NCBI GenBank assembly: GCA_963714125.1
Contig: OY970234.1
Span: 1,984,001-2,048,000 of the forward strand
Length of the DNA stretch: 64,000 bases
Direction of reading: 5' to 3'
Origin: CAWCAW01 sp963714125
Lineage (GTDB): Bacteria; Actinomycetota; Acidimicrobiia; Acidimicrobiales; UBA8190
The number at the start of each line of letters is the position of its first letter. Position 1 is the stretch's first letter. Below are positions 57,431 through 64,000 of this stretch, piece by piece. The position numbers and the translations under genes were made by a program. The notes under the pieces were generated by a model that searched no databases, was not told where the DNA came from, and saw only the letters and a program-made list of their open reading frames with translations.

Positions 57431-58647
57431 CCATCGGCGACACCACCATCGACCGCAGTGCACTGATGCACACCTACGCCGAGCCGCCCGTCACTTTTGT
57501 GCGCGGGGAAGGCTCGTGGCTGTTCGATACCGAAGGCCGGCGCTATCTCGACTTTTTGTCAGGTTTGGCAGTGACGTCGCTGGGCCATGCCCATCCGGCC
57601 GTGGCCGAAGCGGTGTCCGAGCAGGCGCGCACCCTCGTGCACGTTTCCAATCTCTTCGGCACCACGGTGGCTCCCGAGGTGGCCATCACCCTCGACCGTT
57701 TGATGGGTGGGGGGGACAAGCGGGCCGGAGGTCAGGTGTTCTTCGCCAACTCAGGGGCCGAAGCCAACGAGTGCGCGCTGAAGTTGGCCCGCAAGTGGGC
57801 TGGGCCCGGGCGCCACGTGGTGGTCAGCACGTGGGGCTCGTTTCACGGCCGCACCCTGGCCACCCTGCACGCCACCGGGCAGGCGCCGAAGCATGTTCCT
57901 TTTGCCCCGCTCCCCGAGGGCTTCGTGCACGTGGATTACGACGACGTTGACGCGCTCGACGCCGCCTGTGCCGATGACGCCGTGGCCGCCGTATTGCTCG
58001 AGCCCATTCAGGGCGAAGGTGGCGTGATCATGCCGTCGTCGGACTACCTGCGGGCGGTGCGCGACATGTGCACGGCCCGCGGCATCTTGCTCATGATGGA
58101 CGAGGTGCAGACAGGCCTCGGGCGTACGGGGCGGTGGTTCGGTTTCCAGCACACCGGCATCGAGCCCGATGTCGTCACCATGGCCAAGGCGCTCGGCAAC
58201 GGCGTGCCCATCGGGGCCTGCTGGGCGCGCGCCGAAGTGGCGGCGGCGTTCTCACCGGGGGACCACGCCTCCACCTTTGGCGGGCAGCCGCTGGCGGCGG
58301 CGGCCGCCCGGGCCACGTTGGCCGTCATGGAGTCCGAGAACGTGCCCGCCCGGGCGCAGCGCGCCGGGGCGCGTTTGCGCCGGGGACTCGAGGGGCTCGG
58401 CGGTGTGACCGCGGTGCGCGGCGAGGGCCTGTTGCTAGGCGCCGCCCTGGAAGGCACCGACGCCGCCGACGTAGTGGCCGCCGCCTTGGATGTCGGCTTG
58501 GTGGTCAACGCGCCGCGCCCCGACACCATCCGGCTGGCGCCGTCATTGCTCGTCAGTGACGACGAGATCGACGAGGCGGTGGCGTTGTTGGGTGGAGTGC
58601 TGGCGGCCCGGGCGGCGACGTCCACGGCGACAGAGGCGGGGTCATGA
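57427..58647 (+). CDS. argD: Acetylornithine aminotransferase
   Basis: 406 residues. Class III PLP aminotransferase converting the semialdehyde to N-acetylornithine with glutamate. Cofactor motifs: FANSGAEANECALKLAR, the DEVQTGLGRTG motif and the PLP lysine in TMAKALGNGVPIGA. The frame is open 55 codons upstream inside argB; ATG 57427 in an ATGA overlap is the natural start. The C-terminal ~10 residues are Ala/Thr-rich. Confidence 0.96.
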   Translation: MTIGDTTIDRSALMHTYAEPPVTFVRGEGSWLFDTEGRRYLDFLSGLAVTSLGHAHPAVAEAVSEQARTLVHVSNLFGTTVAPEVAITLDRLMGGGDKRAGGQVFFANSGAEANECALKLARKWAGPGRHVVVSTWGSFHGRTLATLHATGQAPKHVPFAPLPEGFVHVDYDDVDALDAACADDAVAAVLLEPIQGEGGVIMPSSDYLRAVRDMCTARGILLMMDEVQTGLGRTGRWFGFQHTGIEPDVVTMAKALGNGVPIGACWARAEVAAAFSPGDHASTFGGQPLAAAAARATLAVMESENVPARAQRAGARLRRGLEGLGGVTAVRGEGLLLGAALEGTDAADVVAAALDVGLVVNAPRPDTIRLAPSLLVSDDEIDEAVALLGGVLAARAATSTATEAGS

Positions 58648-59645
58648 CGCGCCATTTCCTCGATGTCGACGATCTCTCGTGCGACGAGCTCGAGGCCGTG
58701 TTGGCCTTGGGCGCGGCGCCGGCTGGTGACGCTCCGGCCGTACTGGCGGGGCGCGGTGCCGCGCTCGTGTTCGAGAAGCCCTCGGCCCGCACCCGGAGCT
58801 CCACCGAGCTCGCCGTCACGTCACTGGGCGGTCACCCCGTGTACATCCAGGGCAGTGAAGTCGGCATCGACAGTCGTGAGACGGCCGAGGACGTGGCTCG
58901 CACCTTGGCGTGCTACCACGCCGTCATCTGTGCGCGCGTGGTGGACCATCTCACCCTGACGCGCATGGTCGGTGCCCTCGACGACGCTGCTGTCGAGGTG
59001 AGCGGACCGGCCGGCACGCTTTCGGTGCCCGGCGGCGATGTGCCTGTCGTCAACTTGTTGTCGGACACCGCCCATCCGTGCCAGGCGTTGGCGGACCTGA
59101 TCACGATGCGACAGGTGCTCGGAGGGTTGGAGGGGCGCACCCTGGCGTACATCGGTGATGCCAACAACGTGTGGCGCTCACTGGCGTTGGCGACGGCCAT
59201 GACCGGTGTGCACCTGCGCATCGCTTCGCCCGAGGGCTATGGACCCGACGCCGATGACTTGGCCAGGGTGGCTCTCCTCGGCGGAGAGGTGGAGGTCACC
59301 ATCGACCCGGCCGAGGCGGCGGCGGGGGCCGACGCGCTCTATACCGACGTATGGACGTCAATGGGCCAGGAGGACGAGGCCGACGTGCGTCGCAAGGCAT
59401 TCGAGGGGTACACCGTCGATGAGGAGCTTGTGGCGCGCGCCGCCGACCACGCGGTGGTCATGCACTGCCTTCCGGCTCATCGAGGCGAAGAGATCGCCGC
59501 TTCTGTGGTCGACGGTCCCCGCAGTGTGGTCTGGTTGCAAGCGGCCAATCGCATGCACGCCATGCGCGGCTTGCTGGCGTGGTTGCTCGGGCCGGGACGT
59601 CATACGACTGGACCGGCGGCGACGGCGGGAGGTGGGAGCCGGTGA
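58644..59645 (+). CDS. argF: Ornithine carbamoyltransferase
   Basis: 333 residues. Makes citrulline from ornithine and carbamoyl phosphate, the second consumer of the CarAB product. The carbamoyl-phosphate loop reads KPSARTRSSTELAV rather than STRTRxSFE. HPCQALADLITM and the ornithine-binding HCLPAHRGEEI are standard. The C-terminus extends about 15 residues with Gly/Pro/Thr. ATGA overlap with argD and GTGA overlap with argR. Confidence 0.95.
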   Translation: MTRHFLDVDDLSCDELEAVLALGAAPAGDAPAVLAGRGAALVFEKPSARTRSSTELAVTSLGGHPVYIQGSEVGIDSRETAEDVARTLACYHAVICARVVDHLTLTRMVGALDDAAVEVSGPAGTLSVPGGDVPVVNLLSDTAHPCQALADLITMRQVLGGLEGRTLAYIGDANNVWRSLALATAMTGVHLRIASPEGYGPDADDLARVALLGGEVEVTIDPAEAAAGADALYTDVWTSMGQEDEADVRRKAFEGYTVDEELVARAADHAVVMHCLPAHRGEEIAASVVDGPRSVVWLQAANRMHAMRGLLAWLLGPGRHTTGPAATAGGGSR

Positions 59646-60133
59646 AGATGGGCAAGACCCAGCGTCAACATCGCATCACGCGCCTGCTCGAGAACCGTAC
59701 CGTGGCCAACCAGGGTCAACTGGTGACGTTGCTGGCGGCCGAAGGAGTGGAGGCCACACAGACCACCGTGTCACGCGACCTGGAGGAGCTCGGCGCCGTA
59801 AAGGTGCGGGCGCCGGGAGGCGAGACGGTGTACGCCCTGCCCGAGATGCCCAAGGAGCAAGTGGCGCCCGAGGACCACTTGCGGCGCGTGCTCGGCGAGT
59901 GGGTGGGGGAGGTGGTCCACTCTGCCAACCTGGTGGTGTTGCGCACCCCGCCGGGTTGTGCGCATGTGGTGGGCTCCGCGCTCGATCGCAGTGGTTTCGA
60001 AGGGATACTCGGTACCGTCGCCGGCGACGACACCGTGTTGGTGATAGCGGCTGAGGATGTCGGCGGGGCTCGCGTGGCCGAACGGCTGGCCGAGGTGTCA
60101 GGGATCATGTTGACAAGAGACGGAGCACAGTAA
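59642..60133 (+). CDS. argR: Arginine repressor
   Basis: 163 residues. N-terminal winged helix-turn-helix (RQHRITRLLENRTVANQGQL, then TQTTVSRDLEELGAVKV) and a C-terminal arginine-binding, hexamer-forming domain with LRTPPGCAHVVGSALD and GTVAGDDTVLVIA. With arginine it should bind the ARG boxes before argC, closing a feedback loop on its own cluster. GTG 59642 overlaps the argF stop; ATG 59648 is a possible alternative two codons later. Confidence 0.96.
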   Translation: MKMGKTQRQHRITRLLENRTVANQGQLVTLLAAEGVEATQTTVSRDLEELGAVKVRAPGGETVYALPEMPKEQVAPEDHLRRVLGEWVGEVVHSANLVVLRTPPGCAHVVGSALDRSGFEGILGTVAGDDTVLVIAAEDVGGARVAERLAEVSGIMLTRDGAQ

Positions 60134-61326
60134 TGGCGAAGCGAGTGGTTCTGGCCTACAGCGGTGGCCTCGACACATCGGTGGCGGTGAAGTGGCTGAG
60201 CGAGCAACTCGGCGTGGACGTGGTGGCTGTCGCCGTTGACGTCGGGCAAGGCGACGATTTCGAGGTGGTGCGGGCCCGGGCGCTGGGGGCGGGTGCGGTG
60301 GAGGCCGTCGTCGTCGATGCCCGCCAGGAAATGGCCGAGAATTTCGTCATCCCCGCCTTGGCCGCCAATGCCAAGTACGAGGGCAAGTACCCCTTGGTCT
60401 CCGCGTTGTCGCGACCGGTGATCGTCCGTCACCTGGTGGCCGAGGCGCGTCGTCACGGCGCTGATGCCGTGGCCCACGGATGCACGGGTAAGGGGAACGA
60501 CCAGGTTCGCTTCGAGGTGGGGACGCGCGCCTTGGCGCCCGATCTCGAGATCCTGGCTCCGGCGCGGAACTGGGGCATGACGCGAGAGGACTGCATCGAG
60601 TACGCCAAGCGATTCGACATTCCCATCGAGGCAACCAAGGAGAAGCTGTACTCCATCGACGAGAACCTGTGGGGCCGGGCCATCGAGTGCGGGGCCATCG
60701 AGGATCCATGGGCTGCGCCTCCCGACGACGTCTATTCCCTCACCCGTCCGACCGCGGTGGAGGGACGTGAGCTGGTCATCGGCTTCGAAGCCGGCGTCCC
60801 GGTCAGCGTCGACGGGCGCCGCTTGGCTCCGGCCGAGCTCATCGCCGAGGTCGGTTCGGTGGTCGGTTCCTACGGATGGGGCCGTCTCGACATGGTGGAG
60901 AACCGCCGCGTCGGGATCAAGAGCCGCGAGATCTACGAGTGTCCGGCCGCCCTGGCGCTGCTGTTGGCGCATGCCGATCTGGAGGACATCACCTTGGAGC
61001 GTGATGTCTCGCACGAGAAGGCCCGCCTCGAGCCGCGCTGGGCTGAGCTCGTCTATGACGGGTTGTGGTTCTCGCCTCTCAAAGAAGCACTGGACGCGTT
61101 CTTCGCCTCCACCCAACGCCACGTCACCGGGGAGGTGCGCCTGTCGTTGGAGCCGGGCGCATGTTTCGTCAGTGGGCGCCGCAGCCCCGTGTCGTTGTAC
61201 GACCACGGCTTGGCCACCTACGACGCCGCTGACACCTTCTCCCATGGTGACGCGCAGGGTTTCGTACGCCTGTGGGGCTTGGGCGTGGCCACCTGGGCCG
61301 CGCGCCAGGGCGAGGGTTCGTCGTGA
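60133..61326 (+). CDS. argG: Argininosuccinate synthase
   Basis: 397 residues. Joins citrulline and aspartate with ATP. The N-terminal ATP-pyrophosphatase motif AYSGGLDTSVAVKWL is complete, followed by AHGCTGKGNDQVRFE and DENLWGRAIECG. The ATG shares its A with the argR TAA. The C-terminus (SLYDHGLATYDAADTFSHGDAQGF, read in two pieces) is typical. It overlaps argH as GTGA. Confidence 0.97.
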   Translation: MAKRVVLAYSGGLDTSVAVKWLSEQLGVDVVAVAVDVGQGDDFEVVRARALGAGAVEAVVVDARQEMAENFVIPALAANAKYEGKYPLVSALSRPVIVRHLVAEARRHGADAVAHGCTGKGNDQVRFEVGTRALAPDLEILAPARNWGMTREDCIEYAKRFDIPIEATKEKLYSIDENLWGRAIECGAIEDPWAAPPDDVYSLTRPTAVEGRELVIGFEAGVPVSVDGRRLAPAELIAEVGSVVGSYGWGRLDMVENRRVGIKSREIYECPAALALLLAHADLEDITLERDVSHEKARLEPRWAELVYDGLWFSPLKEALDAFFASTQRHVTGEVRLSLEPGACFVSGRRSPVSLYDHGLATYDAADTFSHGDAQGFVRLWGLGVATWAARQGEGSS

Positions 61327-62768
61327 CCTTGTGGGAAGGCCGCCTTGGCGGCACGGCCGACGAGGTGATGGCCTTTACGGCCAGCTTGAGCTTTGATCGA
61401 CGTCTCGCTCCTGACGACCTGGCCGGTTCGCGCGCCCATGTCCGCGGTCTCGGGCGTGCCGGCGTTCTCGACACCGGCGAGGTGGCGCTACTGCTGGCCG
61501 CCCTCGACCGGGTGGAAGAGGAGCTGGCCGCCGGCACCTTCGTTTTTCGGCCCGAGGACGAGGACATCCACACCGCCGTGGAACGGCGCGTCACCGAGAT
61601 CGCCGGTGACACCGGTGCCAAGTTGCACACCGGTCGCAGCCGCAACGACCAGATCGCCACCGATCTGCGTCTCTACGCGCGCCGTGAGCTCCTCGGCGTG
61701 GCCGAAAAGGTGCTCGGACTCCAAGAGGTGTTGCTGCGCCGGGCGGTGGAGGCCGGCGACGCCTACCTGCCCGGCTATACCCACATGCAACGGGCCCAGC
61801 CCGTGCTGCTGTCGCATCACCTGCTCGCGCACGGTTGGGCGCTGGCGCGCGACGTCGATCGACTGGTGCACAGCGTCGATCGCCTCGACGTGAGCCCACT
61901 CGGCGCCGGCGCCTTGGCGGGCTCGTCCCTGGCGCTTGATCCGGACGCGACCGCCGATGAGTTGGGATTCGCGGGACGCTTCGAGAACTCCTTGGATGCC
62001 GTGTCGGATCGCGACTTCGTGGCCGAGGCGCTCTTCGACCTGGCGCTGCACGGGGTCCATCTGTCGCGTCTGGGCGAGGAGATGGTGATGTGGTCGACCG
62101 ACGAGTTCGGCTTCGTCGTCATGCACGATGCCTATTCGACGGGCAGTTCGATGTTGCCCCAGAAGAAGAATCCGGATGTGGCCGAGTTGGCTCGGGGCAA
62201 GGCCGGCCGGCTGATCGGGAACCTGACGGGCGTGCTGGCCACGTTGAAGGGATTGCCCTTCGCCTACAACCACGACCTGCAAGAGGACAAGGAACCGCTC
62301 TTCGATTCCATCGACCAGACGAGCGCCGCCTTGGTGGCGGTGACGGGGATGATGGCGACGGCGCATTTCGCCACCGAAGTGATGCGCGCTGCCGCCGACG
62401 GGCCCGAGGCGGCGGCCGTTGACTTGGCCGAGTGGTTGGTGGAGCGGGGCATGCCGTTTCGCCAAGCGCACGCCGTGGTGGGTTCGTTGGTGCGCGACTC
62501 GATCCAAAGGGGCGTGCCGCTGGCCGAGCTGGTCCAGGCCCACCCGGCGCTCGGGGCTGATGCGCTGGCGCTGTTGGAGCCGGGCGTGGCCGTCATCCGT
62601 CGCACCACGCCGGGCGGCGCCGGGCCGGGGCCGGTGGCGGTGCAGTTGGAGCGATACAAGCACCGCCTGGAGCTTGACCGTGAGCGCGTTCGCCACATTC
62701 AAGAGCGCACCGAGCGGGTGATCGAGCCGGTGGGGGAGCCGGCCTCGCGGCGCTCGGCGCGGCGCTGA
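61323..62768 (+). CDS. argH: Argininosuccinate lyase
   Basis: 481 residues. Splits argininosuccinate into arginine and fumarate. N-terminal WEGRLGGTADEVMAFTASLS, the HTGRSRNDQIATDLRLY substrate motif, GYTHMQRAQPVLLSHH with the catalytic His, and the superfamily signature GSSMLPQKKNPDVAEL. The frame is open upstream in argG; the GTG of a GTGA overlap is chosen. Last gene of the arg cluster. Confidence 0.97.
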   Translation: MTLWEGRLGGTADEVMAFTASLSFDRRLAPDDLAGSRAHVRGLGRAGVLDTGEVALLLAALDRVEEELAAGTFVFRPEDEDIHTAVERRVTEIAGDTGAKLHTGRSRNDQIATDLRLYARRELLGVAEKVLGLQEVLLRRAVEAGDAYLPGYTHMQRAQPVLLSHHLLAHGWALARDVDRLVHSVDRLDVSPLGAGALAGSSLALDPDATADELGFAGRFENSLDAVSDRDFVAEALFDLALHGVHLSRLGEEMVMWSTDEFGFVVMHDAYSTGSSMLPQKKNPDVAELARGKAGRLIGNLTGVLATLKGLPFAYNHDLQEDKEPLFDSIDQTSAALVAVTGMMATAHFATEVMRAAADGPEAAAVDLAEWLVERGMPFRQAHAVVGSLVRDSIQRGVPLAELVQAHPALGADALALLEPGVAVIRRTTPGGAGPGPVAVQLERYKHRLELDRERVRHIQERTERVIEPVGEPASRRSARR

Positions 62769-62827
62769 TCACGGCTCGTCACCCGTCTGCCACCGCTCGT
62801 CACGCCTTTCGTTTGACTGCCTGGTCG

Positions 62828-62875
62828 GCGAGCTGACGTGCCCAAGAAGCCGCGAGCTGACGTGCCCAAGAAGCC
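62828..62875 (+). repeat. Perfect 24-base tandem duplication at the start of the glycosylase gene
   Basis: Two exact 24-base copies (62828-62851 and 62852-62875) each contain GTGCCCAAGAAG, so a start codon and the codons for PKKP are duplicated. The unit is eight codons long and keeps the frame. Confidence 0.9.
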
Positions 62876-63593
62876 GAAGGTGGCGGCTGGAGTACTCGGT
62901 ATGCCCAATACGGTGGCTGTGGCACCAACGCCGCGGACGTCGCGCGCCGCCCGTGGTGCCCCGGGCGCCCGGGGCGCCAAGGTGAAGGTGCTGCCCCGTC
63001 GCTTTTACGCCAGGGACCCCGTCGACGTCGCCCCTCAACTCCTGAACAAAGTGTTGGTGCATGGCGAGCGCTCCGGACGGATCGTCGAGGTGGAGGCATA
63101 CCGTGGCGCCGACGACCCGGCCTCGCACGCCTTTCGGGGACTGACCAAGCGCAACGCCATCATGTTCGGGCCGCCGGGGTACCTCTATGTGTATTTCACG
63201 TACGGGATGCACTGGTGCGCCAATACGGTGTGTGGGCCGCCGGGCGTAGGCGACGCCGTGCTGCTGCGGGCCCTGGCCCCGCTTACCGGCCTCGATGCCA
63301 TGCGCGCGCTGCGCCCCCGGGCTCGAGTCGAACGGGACCTCACCAGCGGGCCGGCGCGTTTGTGCCAGGCGCTCGGCATTACGGGGGGGTCCGACGGGGC
63401 CGACCTTGTCGGCGGCGACCGAGATCTGGTCATCGTCGACGACGGCGTGGCTCCCCCCGCTCGACCAGGGGTATCGGGTCGCGTCGGCGTGACGCACGCA
63501 TCCGAGCTACCCTGGCGGTGGTGGGTTCCGGGCGACGGCAACGTCTCTCGGGCCCGGGTGGTCCGCTTTGACACCCACGACAACAACGGCTAA
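62838..63593 (+). CDS. 3-Methyladenine DNA glycosylase (AAG/MPG family)
   Basis: 251 residues from GTG 62838. The AAG fold begins near residue 50 (LPRRFYARDPVDVAPQLLNK), with the catalytic Glu and substrate pocket in RIVEVEAYRGADDPASHAFRG, the tyrosine-rich YLYVYFTYGMHWCAN and GPARLCQALGI. It excises alkylated purines from DNA. The ~48-residue N-terminal extension is Lys/Ala/Pro/Arg-rich, probably disordered and possibly DNA-binding. It includes DVPKKP twice because of the duplicated start; GTG 62862 is an equally good alternative. Followed by the rRNA leader. Confidence 0.92.
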   Translation: MPKKPRADVPKKPKVAAGVLGMPNTVAVAPTPRTSRAARGAPGARGAKVKVLPRRFYARDPVDVAPQLLNKVLVHGERSGRIVEVEAYRGADDPASHAFRGLTKRNAIMFGPPGYLYVYFTYGMHWCANTVCGPPGVGDAVLLRALAPLTGLDAMRALRPRARVERDLTSGPARLCQALGITGGSDGADLVGGDRDLVIVDDGVAPPARPGVSGRVGVTHASELPWRWWVPGDGNVSRARVVRFDTHDNNG

Positions 63594-63889
63594 CGTAAGT
63601 GACCCCCCACTTGGGAGATCCAAGCGCGGGGAAACCGGCACCAACGCCCTCGGGTGCGTGTCGCGTCGCTCCTTGAAAACGGAACAGTGAGAGCCAAAAG
63701 CCAGTGCGGGCAACCGGACGGTGCGCGTGAGCGTGCTCGAAGGTTGAACCACAAGAAATAAGCACTGTCACGGACAACAACAAAGAAACCGTGCTGTGCC
63801 AGTCGGCAACGGGGGTAGTCAGCCCCTGCGCCGGCTCTCCAGATCTTCGCTTCAGGTCCAGACTTCGGTCCGGCCCGGGAGTGTTGGTC
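63594..63889 (+). promoter_or_regulatory. rRNA operon leader region
   Basis: These 296 bases hold no gene. Near the start CTTGG and CCAAG (63610-63624) form a small hairpin that may end the glycosylase transcript. The segment around 63667-63686 (CGCTCCTTGAAAACGGAACA) resembles the boxA-type antitermination/leader element seen ahead of 16S genes in actinobacteria, to which NusB would bind. The rest is Cys/Gly-free noncoding sequence with no promoter I can assign with confidence; the rrn promoters may lie here or within the upstream gene. Confidence 0.6.

Positions 63890-64000
<111 letters not shown>

Noticed and set aside
58644..58830. Unusual carbamoyl-phosphate motif in ArgF (SARTRSS) as evidence of a different transcarbamylase
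   Set aside because: The ornithine-binding HCLPAHRGEEI and HPCQ motifs and the place in the arg cluster support ornithine carbamoyltransferase; I recall similar loops in other OTCs.
62769..62827. CTCGTCAC direct repeats after argH as an attachment site
   Set aside because: Only 8 bases, no integrase or tRNA gene nearby; consistent with chance.

Overview
The window is a 64 kb piece of a high-GC, gene-dense chromosome that looks like an actinobacterium. Actinobacterial family markers include a bacterial proteasome activator (Bpa), mIHF, DUF3151, DUF1844 next to infC, a PriA without a Walker A motif, and a CoaBC without the E. coli-type catalytic cysteine. The last ~110 bases are the 5' end of a 16S rRNA gene. 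Gene content and order, with much overlapping and apparently leaderless translation, suggest the class Acidimicrobiia; that placement is my inference, not a computed result.

Layout. 1-8454: tail of an alkaline-phosphatase-superfamily gene (apparently frameshifted), bpa, dnaE1, two convergent unknown genes and a YyaL/DUF255 thioredoxin-like gene. 8498-12832: SDR oxidoreductase, tyrS, then a tightly overlapping string of a 45-residue membrane peptide, DUF3151, a candidate lipoprotein and a flavin reductase, plus two tiny genes. 12862-16555 (minus strand): a compact three-gene unit of an ATP-grasp ligase, a radical SAM protein ending in a CCAEP tail, and a cysteine-rich protein. This is the most promising uncharacterised system here. 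16587-23417: NfuA-like protein, prepilin peptidase, then aroC-aroK-aroB-aroQ-pepP-efp-nusB.

23430-32714: pyrimidine operon pyrR-pyrB-pyrC-carA-carB-pyrD-pyrF with a PyrR-binding loop in its leader. 32734-44556: mihF-gmk-rpoZ-coaBC-metK-priA-def-fmt-rpe, then ribD-ribBA-ribH and hisG. 44589-51167: cold-shock-like gene, DUF1844, infC-rpmI-rplT, a TrmH-type methyltransferase, pheS-pheT. 51243-54208: Sco1-like and CtaG cytochrome oxidase assembly genes, an alpha/beta hydrolase and a small unknown gene. 54266-62768: complete arginine cluster argC-J-B-D-F-R-G-H under tandem ARG boxes. 62838-64000: 3-methyladenine DNA glycosylase, an rRNA leader and the start of 16S rRNA.

The window is mostly housekeeping biosynthesis: aromatic amino acids, UMP, riboflavin and the complete glutamate-to-arginine route, plus translation factors. 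carAB supplies carbamoyl phosphate to both PyrB and ArgF. Noteworthy expression features are an ATC start for infC, probable CTG starts for gmk and the TrmH-type gene (both in the same CTGA stop/start overlap), many 1-4 nt start/stop overlaps, and several TANNNT boxes 6-9 nt ahead of start codons, which implies leaderless mRNAs. All assignments come from reading the sequence; no database search was run.
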